Shown: piece by piece, positions 44,313-52,611 of the stretch
Position numbering within the stretch: position 1 is the first letter of the stretch
Layout of the letters: the number at the start of each line of letters is the position of its first letter
Source of the DNA: Amycolatopsis albispora
Lineage (GTDB): Bacteria > Actinomycetota > Actinomycetes > Mycobacteriales > Pseudonocardiaceae
Length of the DNA stretch: 64,000 bases
Reading direction: 5' to 3'
Assembly (NCBI RefSeq): GCF_003312875.1
Contig: NZ_CP015163.1
Span: 3,286,001 to 3,350,000 of the forward strand
Program-made: the position numbers and the translations under genes
The notes under the pieces: model-generated
Databases searched by the model: none
The model's input: only the letters and a program-made list of their open reading frames with translations
Told to the model about the DNA's origin: nothing

Positions 44313-45170
44313 ATGATCCCTTCCTTCACCACCGAGCGCGTGACCGTCGCCGACGGCGTCGCGCTGCACACCGCCGTCGGCGGCTCCGGCGACCCGATCG
44401 TGCTCCTGCACGGCTTTCCCCAGACGCACCTGATGTGGCGGCACGTGGCCGCCGACCTGGCCGCCGACCACACGGTCATCTGCCCCGACCTGCGCGGCTA
44501 CGGCGACAGCGACAAGCCGGACGGCGACTACTCGAAGCGCACGATGGCCGCCGACGTGGTCGCGCTGGCCCGCGCGCTCGGCCACGAGCGGTTCGCGCTG
44601 GCCGGGCACGACCGGGGCGCGCTGGTCGCCATCCGTGCCGGGCTCGACCACCCGGAGGTGGTCACGCACCTGGCGTCGCTGGACGTGCTGCCGACGCCGG
44701 ACATGTGGGACGTCATGCACGGCACCTCGGCGGCCGTCGGCTTCCACCTGTACCTGATGGCGCAGCCGCCCGGTCTGCCCGAGCAGCTGATCGGCAATTC
44801 CGCGGACGCCTTCTTCGGCCATTTCCTCGACCTGTGGACCAACGACCCGGCGGCCATCCCGGCCGAGGTCCGCGCGGCGTACCTGAAGGCGAGCCGCGAG
44901 GCGGTGCCGTCGATCGTGGCGGACTACCGGGCCTCGGCCGGCATCGACGTCGAACACGACGAAGCCGACCGGCGGGCCGGTCGGCAGCTGCGGATGCCGG
45001 TGAGCGTGTTGCAGCAGGACTGGGGTGCCGCGCTCGGGTTCGACGCCGCCGCCCGCTGGCGGGCCTGGGCGCCGGACCTCGAGCACCGGACCGTCTCCTG
45101 CGGCCACTTCATGGCCGAGGAGGATCCCGGCGTGGTGATCAAGGAGTTGCGTGCCCTGCTGGCCCGCTAG
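44313..45170 (+). CDS. alpha/beta hydrolase (haloacetate dehalogenase/epoxide hydrolase type)
   Basis: The 285-residue protein has the oxyanion motif LLHGFPQTHLMWRHVA, a nucleophile elbow GHDRGA with Asp (the dehalogenase/epoxide hydrolase type) and catalytic His in CGHFMAEEDP. The cap region has the typical AQPPGLPEQLIGN pattern. It is probably controlled by the divergent SARP-type regulator through the repeats upstream. The stop overlaps the convergent desaturase by 4 bases. Substrate unknown. Confidence 0.9.
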   Translation: MIPSFTTERVTVADGVALHTAVGGSGDPIVLLHGFPQTHLMWRHVAADLAADHTVICPDLRGYGDSDKPDGDYSKRTMAADVVALARALGHERFALAGHDRGALVAIRAGLDHPEVVTHLASLDVLPTPDMWDVMHGTSAAVGFHLYLMAQPPGLPEQLIGNSADAFFGHFLDLWTNDPAAIPAEVRAAYLKASREAVPSIVADYRASAGIDVEHDEADRRAGRQLRMPVSVLQQDWGAALGFDAAARWRAWAPDLEHRTVSCGHFMAEEDPGVVIKELRALLAR

Positions 45171-46099
45171 CGCGGGTTGAGCTTGCGCGCGAGACGCTCG
45201 GGCCTGGGCCAGCGCACGTCGGTGGCCCAGCCCAGCTTCTCGAACATCCAGATCAGCCGGGCGGAAATGTCGACCTGACCGCGCCGGACGCCGTGCCGGG
45301 CACCGGTGGGGTCGGCGTGGTGCGAGTTGTGCCACGACTCCCCCATCGAAGCGAGGGCGAGCGGCCAGAAGTTGGCCGACTTGTCACGGGCAGCGAACGG
45401 CCTGTCCCCGATCAGGTGACACAGCGAGTTGACCGACCAGGTGACGTGGTGCAGCACCGCGACCCGGACCAGCCCGGCCCAGAAGAACGCGGTCAGCGCA
45501 CCCCACCAGGACATGGTGAGCAGGCCGCCGAGCAACGCCGGTGAGAGCAGTGTCACCACGGTCAGCACCGGGAACAGCCGATCGATCCTGGCCAGGTCGC
45601 GGTCGGCGAGCAGATCGGGCGCGAACCGCTTGGCGTTGGTCTTCTCCCGGTCGAACAGCCAGCCCATGTGGGCGTGCCAGAAGCCCTTGGCCAGCGCACC
45701 GGCCGAGGTGCCGTAGCGCCACGGCGAATGCGGGTCGCCCTCGCGGTCGGCGTAGGCGTGATGGCGGCGGTGGTCGGCGACCCAGCCGATCACCGGGCCC
45801 TGCATGGCCATGCTGCCCGCCACCGCGAGCGCGATCCGCAGGCCGCGGTTGGCCTTGAACGCGCCGTGGGTGAAGTACCGGTGGTAACCGACCGTCACGC
45901 CGAGCGCGGTGAGCAGGTAGAAGCCCAGCGCCAGGCCGAGATCGGTCCAGCCGAGGCCCCAGCCCCAGGCGATCGGCACGGCCGCGGCCAGTGCCAGCAG
46001 CGGTACCACGGCGAACAGCTTGACCAGGAAGTTCTCGGTGCCGCTCTGCTCGCCGTCGAGCATCGGTTCGGCCCGCGGCCGCTCGAGGGTGGCGGTCAT
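45167..46099 (-). CDS. acyl-CoA (delta-9 type) fatty-acid desaturase
   Basis: The 310-residue membrane enzyme has three His boxes: HRYFTH, HRRHH and HNSHH, which bind the di-iron centre, and four membrane helices. It inserts a double bond in acyl chains and adjusts membrane fluidity. ATG 46099 overlaps the stop of a short upstream frame (ATGA), so translation is likely coupled to it. It needs a ferredoxin or other electron donor not seen here. Confidence 0.93.
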   Translation of the reverse strand: MTATLERPRAEPMLDGEQSGTENFLVKLFAVVPLLALAAAVPIAWGWGLGWTDLGLALGFYLLTALGVTVGYHRYFTHGAFKANRGLRIALAVAGSMAMQGPVIGWVADHRRHHAYADREGDPHSPWRYGTSAGALAKGFWHAHMGWLFDREKTNAKRFAPDLLADRDLARIDRLFPVLTVVTLLSPALLGGLLTMSWWGALTAFFWAGLVRVAVLHHVTWSVNSLCHLIGDRPFAARDKSANFWPLALASMGESWHNSHHADPTGARHGVRRGQVDISARLIWMFEKLGWATDVRWPRPERLARKLNPR

Positions 46100-46263
46100 C
46101 CGGCCTCCTGCTTGGTGCGCTGCTTCGGCAGGTCGCGGGCGCCGGGCTCGCGGAAGAGGTTCTGGTAGGTGGCGCCGAGGGTCGCGGCGGCCGTGGGGCC
46201 GCTGGTGTCCTCGTCGGCGTACGGGTGACTGAACAGCGGATTTCCCGCTGTGGTGGTGTTGAC
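46096..46263 (-). CDS. small upstream ORF coupled to desaturase, start unclear
   Basis: The frame codes for NTTTAGNPLFSHPYADED and ends FREPGARDLPKQRTKQEAG, 55 residues. A good GAAGGAG (46271-46277) is followed 7 bases later by codon GTC (46263-46261), not a normal start; the nearest ATG in frame is 46395, far upstream. The stop overlaps the desaturase ATG. It may use a rare start, be a mutated leader peptide, or begin at 46395. The sequence is hydrophilic, without a known domain. Confidence 0.5.
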   Translation of the reverse strand, partial: VNTTTAGNPLFSHPYADEDTSGPTAAATLGATYQNLFREPGARDLPKQRTKQEAG

Positions 46264-46388
46264 GGTGAAACTCCTTCGAATGAGCCGCGGGCTTCCGGGC
46301 CGGTCAGTTGCCAGGCGAATCGGGAAGCGCTCTGCGATGTGCGGCTGCCTCCACGGTAACACGGCCCGCCGCGGGTTAGGGTCGGTCC

Positions 46389-46817
46389 ATGCCACACGAC
46401 GTCGTGCTCAAACTGATGAACGGGGCCCACCGCGGCCTGCTCAAGGTCACCGGCGGCCGGGTGGGCTGGCAGGCGGCGGGCATGCCCGTGCTGGAACTGA
46501 CCACCGTCGGCCGCAAGTCCGGGCAGAAGCGCTCGGTCATGCTGACCGCGCCCGTGCACGACGGCGACACGCTGGTGGTGGTCGCTTCGCGTGGTGGAGA
46601 CGACCACCATCCCGCGTGGTTTCTGAACCTGCGCGCCAATCCCGAAGTCGAGGTGGCGCTGCAGGGCGCGCCCGCGAAACCGATGCGCGCCAGGGTGGCC
46701 ACCGCCGAGGAGCGCGCCGAGCTGTGGCCGCGCATCTCCGGTGACTTCCGGAACTACCGCGGCTACCAGGAGAAGACCGACCGGGAAATCCCGCTGGTGC
46801 TGCTGGAACCGCGGTAG
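46389..46817 (+). CDS. F420-type deazaflavin nitroreductase (DDN-like)
   Basis: The 142-residue protein has the DDN-family pattern: VLELTTVGRKSGQKRSVMLTAP, VVVASRGGDDHHPAWFLNL, NPEVEVALQG and RDIPLVLLEPR-like DREIPLVLLEPR. Members bind coenzyme F420 and reduce quinones or nitro compounds. A second member is encoded at 51146. Its stop faces the alcohol dehydrogenase 10 bases later. Confidence 0.9.
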   Translation: MPHDVVLKLMNGAHRGLLKVTGGRVGWQAAGMPVLELTTVGRKSGQKRSVMLTAPVHDGDTLVVVASRGGDDHHPAWFLNLRANPEVEVALQGAPAKPMRARVATAEERAELWPRISGDFRNYRGYQEKTDREIPLVLLEPR

Positions 46818-46827
46818 TCCCGGCGCG

Positions 46828-47856
46828 TCACGGGGTGAGGATGGCGCGGCCCCGGATGCGCCCGGCTTCCAGGTCGTCGAGCGCGTCCTGGAAGCCTTCG
46901 AGCGGGTACTTCGCGGTGTGCAGCCGGACCAGGCCCCGCGCGGCCAGCGCCATCAGCTCGCACAGGTCGGTGTAGGAACCGACCAGGTTGCCGATGAAGT
47001 TGATCTCGGCGGAAATGATGTCGATGGTGGGGACGTCGAGATTTTCGCCGTAGCCGACAACGTGGTAGTCACCCGCCCGCCGCAGCATCCGCACGCCGTC
47101 TTTCGTCGCGCCGCCCTCACCGACGAAGTCGAGCACCACCTCGGCACCGTCGCCGCCGGTCAGCGCGAGCACCTCGTCGACGTGGCCGCCGTCGGCGACC
47201 ACCCCGTGGTCGGCGCCGATCGCCCCGGCCAGCTTGACCGCCTCCGGGTTGCGGTCGACGACCACCAGTTCCGCCGCGGTCAGCGCCTTGAGCACCTGGA
47301 TGCCGATGTGCCCGAGCCCGCCGGCGCCGAGCACCACGCACCGGTCCCCCGGCCGCAGCTTGCGCGCCGCCTTCGCCGCCGCGTGGTACGCGGTGAGCCC
47401 GGCGTCGGCGAGCGCGGCCACGTCGGCGGGTTCGAGGGAGTCGTCGATCCGGACGACGCTGCGCGCGGAGGTCTTGAGGTATTCGGCGTAACCGCCGTGC
47501 GTGTCGATGCCCGGGAACCGCGACTGTGCACAGTGGACGTCGTCACCGGACCGGCAGGCGCGGCACAGCCCGCAGGTGATCAGCGGGTGCAGGATCACCT
47601 TGTCGCCTTCGGCCACATGCGACACCGCGCTGCCCACCGCGTGCACCCAGCCCGCGTTCTCGTGCCCGATCGTGTAAGGCAGCGTCACGCCGGACTTCTC
47701 CGCCCACTGCCCCTCGAGAATGTGGATGTCGGTGCGGCACACCCCGGCGCCGCCGATCCGGACGACCACGTCGAACGGGCCGGTGACCTCCGGGGCGGGC
47801 ACCTCGGTCAGCCGCAGGTTCTCCCCGTAGCCGACCACCTGTACTGCCTTCATCAT
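46828..47856 (-). CDS. Zn-dependent alcohol dehydrogenase
   Basis: The 342-residue enzyme has catalytic Zn ligands in GVCRTDIHILEGQW (Cys) and GHENAG (His, Glu), structural Cys in CGLCRACRSGDDVHC and Rossmann VVLGAGGLGHIGIQVLKAL. It oxidises alcohols with NAD(P). ATG 47856 overlaps the stop of the DUF59 gene. Last in an operon with amidohydrolase and DUF59 genes; the same trio accompanies propane/mim monooxygenases in mycobacteria, where the dehydrogenase handles the product alcohol. Confidence 0.93.
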   Translation of the reverse strand: MMKAVQVVGYGENLRLTEVPAPEVTGPFDVVVRIGGAGVCRTDIHILEGQWAEKSGVTLPYTIGHENAGWVHAVGSAVSHVAEGDKVILHPLITCGLCRACRSGDDVHCAQSRFPGIDTHGGYAEYLKTSARSVVRIDDSLEPADVAALADAGLTAYHAAAKAARKLRPGDRCVVLGAGGLGHIGIQVLKALTAAELVVVDRNPEAVKLAGAIGADHGVVADGGHVDEVLALTGGDGAEVVLDFVGEGGATKDGVRMLRRAGDYHVVGYGENLDVPTIDIISAEINFIGNLVGSYTDLCELMALAARGLVRLHTAKYPLEGFQDALDDLEAGRIRGRAILTP

Positions 47857-48536
47857 GCGTTCGCCTTCGCTTCCGGGTAGCGGGTTTTCAGCAGGCCGCG
47901 GCAGAAGTGCGCGTTGCCCTCGATGGAGATGCGGACCGAGCGCGCGAACCGCAGGCGCACCGGGGTTTCCTCGGCGGGGTAAGGATTTCCGTGCTCGTCC
48001 ACCAGCACCTTGGCAGCCGGATCGGTATTCAGCCCGAGCGCTTCGCGGCGGCGCAGCAGCGCGTCCGTCGCCGGCCCGGCGGGCAGGTCGCCGAGGGTCG
48101 TTTCGTGCGGCCGGAGTTCGGGATCCTGCCGGATCAACGCGGTCAGCGACCGCTCCATCGCGGCCGTGTGCGCCTTGCGCCGGAAGATCAACCGCAGCTC
48201 GTCGAGGCTTTCCTCGGCCTCGTCACCAAAAGTGCCGCGATAACCGGCGTCGGCGGCGAGGCCGCGGTTGATCAGGTCCGAGTCGTGGTGGTCGTCCAGG
48301 CGCACCACCACCTCCTCGGTCCACGGCAGCGCGGACAGCACGTCCTTGGCGTCCGAGGCCATCAGGTAGGCGAAGTTCGGCGAGCAGAACGCGGTCGGCA
48401 GGCGCAGGTGCACCGTCACGCGGCCGCCGTCGACTTCGAGCGAGCGGACGAAGTCGAGCTCGGTGATGGGTTCGTCGAGTTCGGGGTCGAGCACCGCGTC
48501 GAGTGCCCGCCAGGCTTGGCGTTCCAGCATGGTCAC
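47853..48536 (-). CDS. DUF59/MIP18-type metal-sulfur cluster protein
   Basis: The 227-residue protein starts at GTG 48536 (GTGA overlap; ATG 48530 possible). N-terminal DUF59 fold: ALDAVLDPELDEPITELDFV, VTVHLRLPTAFCSPNFAYLMASD with the conserved Cys. A longer C-terminal domain (100-227) is specific to proteins in monooxygenase loci. It may help mature a di-iron or Fe-S enzyme. Middle gene of a coupled three-gene operon. No such enzyme is adjacent. Confidence 0.87.
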   Translation of the reverse strand: MTMLERQAWRALDAVLDPELDEPITELDFVRSLEVDGGRVTVHLRLPTAFCSPNFAYLMASDAKDVLSALPWTEEVVVRLDDHHDSDLINRGLAADAGYRGTFGDEAEESLDELRLIFRRKAHTAAMERSLTALIRQDPELRPHETTLGDLPAGPATDALLRRREALGLNTDPAAKVLVDEHGNPYPAEETPVRLRFARSVRISIEGNAHFCRGLLKTRYPEAKANA

Positions 48537-49531
48537 ACCGCCACCGGGGTCTCGGCGCCCAGGCCGGCCGGTACCTCGATGCCGTACATCGCGGCGGCGT
48601 TCAGCCCGAGCACCTTCTTCTTCTGCGCCACGGTGATCGGCGCGTACTCGGTCATGTCGGCCGGGATCTGGAAGTCGACGAACCGCTCGACCAGCCAGCG
48701 CGGCGTCCACAGCGCGTAGTCGCTGGAGAACTGGATCCGGTCCTCGCCGAGCCAGTACAGCAGTTCGCCGATGATCTGCGCGAAGTAGCGGGGCCGCGTG
48801 TGGATGAACGGCATCGCCACGGCGAGCCCGGCGTGCACGTTCGGCTCCTGCGTGGCGATCCAGCAGAAGTCCTCCAGCCGCGGCAGGCCGCAGTGCTCGA
48901 CCACGAAGTTCAGGTCGGTGAAGTCGGTGGCCACCTTGTCCACGTCGGCCACGTCGAAGGCGTCGCGGTCCAGCGGGCGGATGGTCGGGCCCTTGTGGAC
49001 GTGGATGTTCCGGATGCCCAGCTCCTGGCAGGCCTCCAGGTAGCGGTAGCTCCACGGGTCGTCCAGCTTGTAACCGCGCGAATCGCCCTGCCACTCGGCG
49101 GTGTAGAGCTTGACGCCCTTGAGCCCGAAGCGGTCCGCGTCGCGGCGCAGCTGCTCGAGACCGGCCTGCTCGAAGCGCGGGTCGAAGCAGTGGTTGTAGG
49201 TCAGCTTGTCCGGGTGCTGGCTGGCCAGCGCGAAGGCTTCTTCGGTCTGGCCGAAGCCGTTCTTGTAGAACGCGCCGAGGCGGGCGGGCTGGAAGATGGC
49301 GTGATCGACGTACCCGTCCTCGAACAGGTCCTTCATCAGCCGCTCGCCGCCGTAGTAGAGGTAGTCCTCGTACGGCCACAGCTCCGGCTCCGGGCTCAGG
49401 TTCCGGTGGTAGTCGTAGAAGCAGTCGATGAACTGCTTGCCGTGGATGTTGAGCTGGTTCTCCGGGCGGGCGTCCCAGAGCGCGATGTGCGCGTCGACGA
49501 TGAAGTAGTTCTCGCCGTCCTTGCTGTACAT
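48533..49531 (-). CDS. amidohydrolase family protein
   Basis: The 332-residue protein has a metal-dependent hydrolase (ACMSD-like) fold: YFIVDAHIALWDARPENQ, LKGVKLYTAEWQGDS, NIHVHKGPTIRP, FVVEHCGLPRLEDF and IQFSSDYALWTPRW with candidate ligands. Members occur beside propane-type di-iron monooxygenases, with unproven role. First gene of the operon; divergent from the AcoR-type regulator and preceded by its likely operator. Confidence 0.88.
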   Translation of the reverse strand: MYSKDGENYFIVDAHIALWDARPENQLNIHGKQFIDCFYDYHRNLSPEPELWPYEDYLYYGGERLMKDLFEDGYVDHAIFQPARLGAFYKNGFGQTEEAFALASQHPDKLTYNHCFDPRFEQAGLEQLRRDADRFGLKGVKLYTAEWQGDSRGYKLDDPWSYRYLEACQELGIRNIHVHKGPTIRPLDRDAFDVADVDKVATDFTDLNFVVEHCGLPRLEDFCWIATQEPNVHAGLAVAMPFIHTRPRYFAQIIGELLYWLGEDRIQFSSDYALWTPRWLVERFVDFQIPADMTEYAPITVAQKKKVLGLNAAAMYGIEVPAGLGAETPVAV

Positions 49532-49614
49532 GGGTTTCCTCCGCGTCGTGGCGCCTTCGGCACGTTCTGCGAGGGAACGCTAGGCAGGCCGGGGCGCCCG
49601 CGGCAGCGTCCGGC

Positions 49615-49631
49615 TGTCTCAGTTTGAGACA
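49615..49631. promoter_or_regulatory. palindromic operator of the AcoR/MimR-type regulator
   Basis: TGTCTCAGTTTGAGACA is a perfect 7-bp inverted repeat with a 3-base spacer, 84 bases upstream of the amidohydrolase ATG and 79 before the regulator GTG. Confidence 0.6.
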
Positions 49632-49709
49632 CGCGGGCACCGCTGACCGGCGGGTTCAGGGGTTAGCCTGGCTGGGACCGGCGCAGCGAAGCGTCCACTG
49701 GAGGTCGAA

Positions 49710-51149
49710 GTGGAGAATCGGCAACTCACGCCCGACCGGCCACGACTGCGGGCGTCCTGGCAGCGCAGCGAGCGCTACGGGGTGTCACTGGACGAGGTCC
49801 AGCCCGTCTTCACCGGTTCGGTGGACACCGGTTCCCTGCTCTACGAATGCGGTTACGAAGTGCTCAGCGGACTGCAGGCCACGCTGGCGAACGAACCGGT
49901 CAGCCTGATGATCACCGACAGCGCCGGGCTGGTGCTGGCCAGGCTGTGCAACGACAACTCGATCAACCGTTCACTCGATCGGGTGCACCTGGCGCCGGGC
50001 TTCTACTTCGCCGAGCGCAACGCCGGCACGAATGGGCTCGGCCTGGCGCTGGCCGACCGCGCGCCCTCGCTGGTCCGTGCCGAGGAGCACTACTGCACCG
50101 GGCTGCGCGGGTACACCTGCGCGGCGGTGCCGGTGCTCGACCCGCTCACCGGTGAGCTGGCTGGCAGCGTCAACCTGACCACGTGGTCGAATTCTTCGTC
50201 GGACCTGCTGCTCGCGCTGGCGCAGGCCGCCGCGGGCAACACCACCGCGCTGATGCTGGCCCGCTCGGCCGGCCGCCGGATGCGGCCGACCCCGCGCGGT
50301 GAGGTGTTCCACGTCTACGCCGACCGGTTCCAGCAGGCCGACGGCGGATCCTGCGTGTCACGGCTCTGGAGCGAGGCGGTCGCCGAGGCGCACACGGCGT
50401 TCGCGGCGGGCCGGGTGGTCGCGGTGGTCGGTGAGCCGGGCTCGGGCAAAACCGCGCTCGCGTCGATGGCGCACCGCCAGGCGCGGCCACGCGAACGCGT
50501 GCTCAGCGCCCGCCACCCGGCGCCCGACGACGTGGACGCCTGGTTGACGCTGTGGACGCCGGAGCTGGAGAAGGACAACACCTGCGTGATCGTGTCCGGT
50601 GTGGACACCCTGCCCGCGTGGGCGGCTGGCGAGCTGGCGAAGCTGTTCACGTCGGTCCGCTGCGACAGCGGACGGCCGCAGCCGTTCGTGCTGACCGCCG
50701 AGGACTTCGGCGCGCTGCCCGGGCCGCTCGGCTCGCTGGTGGACACCGTGGTCGAGGCACCCGCGCTGCGGCACCGTCCCGCCGACATCCTGCCGCTGGC
50801 CAGGCACTTCGCCGAACGCGAGCGCGGACGGCCGATCAGCTTCACCGCCGCCGCGTCGCGGGCGCTGACCGAGTACCACTGGCCGGAGAACGTCAAGCAG
50901 CTCAAGCGCGTGGTCCGCACCGCGGCGGCACGCGCGGACGTGGTCGACCGGCGGCACCTGCCCGCCGAACTGTTCAGCTCGGGCGCGCACCGGCTGAGCC
51001 GGTTGCAGGCGCTCGAACGCGACGAGATCGTGCGCTGCCTGACCGAGCCGGGCGCCACCGTGGTGCGCGCGGCCGCCGAACTCGGCATGAGCCGGGCGAC
51101 GATCTACCGGAAGATGGCGCAGTACGAGATCAAGGTGCCCGGCCGGTGA
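49710..51149 (+). CDS. AcoR/MimR-type regulator (GAF-ATPase-Fis)
   Basis: The 479-residue protein has a GAF-like region (GFYFAERNAGTNGLGLALAD), an ATPase region with Walker A GEPGSGKTA and a Fis-type HTH (VVRAAAELGMSRATIYRKM). The sigma-54 contact motif GAFTGA is absent and the Walker B region (TCVIVSGVDTL) is degenerate, as expected in actinobacteria without sigma-54. Relatives activate acetoin and mim/propane monooxygenase operons. It diverges from the amidohydrolase operon. GTG 49710 start. The next gene overlaps (GTGA). Confidence 0.88.
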   Translation: MENRQLTPDRPRLRASWQRSERYGVSLDEVQPVFTGSVDTGSLLYECGYEVLSGLQATLANEPVSLMITDSAGLVLARLCNDNSINRSLDRVHLAPGFYFAERNAGTNGLGLALADRAPSLVRAEEHYCTGLRGYTCAAVPVLDPLTGELAGSVNLTTWSNSSSDLLLALAQAAAGNTTALMLARSAGRRMRPTPRGEVFHVYADRFQQADGGSCVSRLWSEAVAEAHTAFAAGRVVAVVGEPGSGKTALASMAHRQARPRERVLSARHPAPDDVDAWLTLWTPELEKDNTCVIVSGVDTLPAWAAGELAKLFTSVRCDSGRPQPFVLTAEDFGALPGPLGSLVDTVVEAPALRHRPADILPLARHFAERERGRPISFTAAASRALTEYHWPENVKQLKRVVRTAAARADVVDRRHLPAELFSSGAHRLSRLQALERDEIVRCLTEPGATVVRAAAELGMSRATIYRKMAQYEIKVPGR

Positions 51150-51535
51150 ACAAGCAGCGGCTGGTGACCGCGTTCCAGCGGCACGTCGGCAACCCGATCC
51201 TGCGGCGGTCGCCGTTCCAGGTGCTGCTGGAGACGACCGGGCGGAAGTCCGGCCTGCCGCGGCGGACCCCGATCGGCGGGCGGCGCGTCGGCGACGAGTT
51301 CTGGTTCGTCTCGGAGTTCGGCGAGAAGTCGCAGTACATCCGCAACATCCAGGCCGATCCGTCGGTGCGCGTCCGGCTGCGGGGCCGGTGGTACCACGGC
51401 GTCGCGCACCTCGAACCGGGCGACGACGCCCGTGCGCGGTTGGCCGCGTTGCCTCGCCTGAACAGCGCAGCGGTGCGCGTGCTGGGCACGGACCTGCTGA
51501 CCGTCCGTGTCGAACTCAGCCCAGGATCGCGCTGA
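51146..51535 (+). CDS. second DDN-like F420 nitroreductase
   Basis: The 129-residue protein has RRSPFQVLLETTGRKSGLPRRTPIGG, EFWFVSEFGEKSQYIRNI and NPSVRVRLRG-like DPSVRVRLRG, the DDN pattern. GTG 51146 overlaps the regulator stop, so it is co-transcribed with it. A 20-base tail overlaps the convergent tetR gene. Probable F420-dependent reductase. Confidence 0.88.
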   Translation: MNKQRLVTAFQRHVGNPILRRSPFQVLLETTGRKSGLPRRTPIGGRRVGDEFWFVSEFGEKSQYIRNIQADPSVRVRLRGRWYHGVAHLEPGDDARARLAALPRLNSAAVRVLGTDLLTVRVELSPGSR

Positions 51536-52121
51536 CCAGGGTCTTCCGCAGCCACTCTTCGTAGTCGTCGAGCGACCAGCCCGCCTCGCCGACCAGGCTG
51601 TCGTGCACCCCCGCGCTCATCAGCGCGACGGCGATGTCGGCAGCTCGCGGCTCGACGTGGTGCCCGGCCGAGCGGATGCGCTCGATCACCATCTCGACGC
51701 CCATCCGGTTGCGGCGCGCGCCTTCGGCCTGGGTCGCCGCGATGTCCGGATCGACGGCGGCGCCCGAGCTGAGGATCGCCACGATGTCCCCGCAGCGCTC
51801 CCTGACCTGGCGGCTCGCCCTCGCCAGCACACCGAGCAGGTCGGCCGGGTCGGGCAGGTCCTCGACGGAGGCGACCAGGTCGGGCAGCCCGGCTTCGTCG
51901 TCGAGCAGATCGACGAGCCCGCCGAGCACGCCCGCCTTCGAGCCGAAGTGCGCGTAGATCGTCTGCGGGGCGACCCCGGCCTGCTGGGCGATCAGCCGGA
52001 TCGGCGTGCGCGCGTACCCGCGTTCGGCGAACAGCCCGCGTGCCGCGGTGAGGATCGTGCGCAGGGTCAGCGCTTCGCGCCGATCCCGCAGCCGGACGAT
52101 GCCCGGCAGGTCCGCTGCCAT
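51516..52121 (-). CDS. TetR-family repressor
   Basis: The 201-residue protein has the TetR HTH (ILTAARGLFAERGYARTPIRLIAQQAGVAPQTIY to about residue 55, AHFGSKAGVL) and a helical C-terminus. It diverges from a SnoaL-like gene and an imperfect palindrome lies between. Likely controls both. Confidence 0.92.
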   Translation of the reverse strand: MAADLPGIVRLRDRREALTLRTILTAARGLFAERGYARTPIRLIAQQAGVAPQTIYAHFGSKAGVLGGLVDLLDDEAGLPDLVASVEDLPDPADLLGVLARASRQVRERCGDIVAILSSGAAVDPDIAATQAEGARRNRMGVEMVIERIRSAGHHVEPRAADIAVALMSAGVHDSLVGEAGWSLDDYEEWLRKTLVSAILG

Positions 52122-52133
52122 GTATGCTCCGAA

Positions 52134-52150
52134 TTAGAACGTCGTTCCAA
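52134..52150. promoter_or_regulatory. TetR operator
   Basis: TTAGAACGTCGTTCCAA is a 17-bp palindrome with one mismatched pair (core GAACGTCGTTC perfect), between tetR and the SnoaL-like gene. Confidence 0.6.
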
Positions 52151-52182
52151 GTTTTGGACCATCGATCTAGTGAGGGTAACCG

Positions 52183-52608
52183 ATGACCGTCGAACAGATC
52201 ATCTCCGGCATGCAGCGGGCGTGGAACGCGGGTGACGGCGCCGGCTGGGGCGCGCACTTCGCCGAGGACGCCGACTTCGTCGACGCGCTGGGCCGCATCC
52301 AGCGCGGCCGGGAGGTGATCGGCACCGAGCACCAGAAGATCTTCGACACCGTCTACCGGGGCAGCGTGCTGGAGTACCGGCTGATCGGCAGCCGCCCGCT
52401 CGGCGACGGCCTGCTGCTCGTGCACACCGACTCGACACTGCACGTTCCGGCGGGGCCGCGTAAGGGCACCGTGGACGGCGTCCAGACCAAGCTCATCCGC
52501 GACGGCCTGATCCTGGCCTTCCACAACACGCTCCGGGGCGACCTGGCCAGCTTCACCAAGCACGACCAGGCGCTGGCCGAGCGCTCCCCGCTGGACTGGA
52601 AGTCCTGA
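52183..52608 (+). CDS. SgcJ/EcaC-family SnoaL-like protein
   Basis: The 141-residue protein has the NTF2/SnoaL-like fold: IISGMQRAWNAGDGAGWGAHFAEDADFVDALGR, REVIGTEHQKIF, TVDGVQTKLIRDGLILAFHNT. The SgcJ/EcaC group is widespread with no fixed function. GAGGG lies upstream of ATG 52183. Controlled by the divergent TetR protein (inference). Confidence 0.86.
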   Translation: MTVEQIISGMQRAWNAGDGAGWGAHFAEDADFVDALGRIQRGREVIGTEHQKIFDTVYRGSVLEYRLIGSRPLGDGLLLVHTDSTLHVPAGPRKGTVDGVQTKLIRDGLILAFHNTLRGDLASFTKHDQALAERSPLDWKS

Positions 52609-52611
52609 GCC

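Noticed and set aside
49710..51149. Sigma-54-dependent activator.
   Set aside because: The GAFTGA loop is missing and Walker B is degenerate; actinobacteria lack sigma-54, so it must act on another polymerase form.
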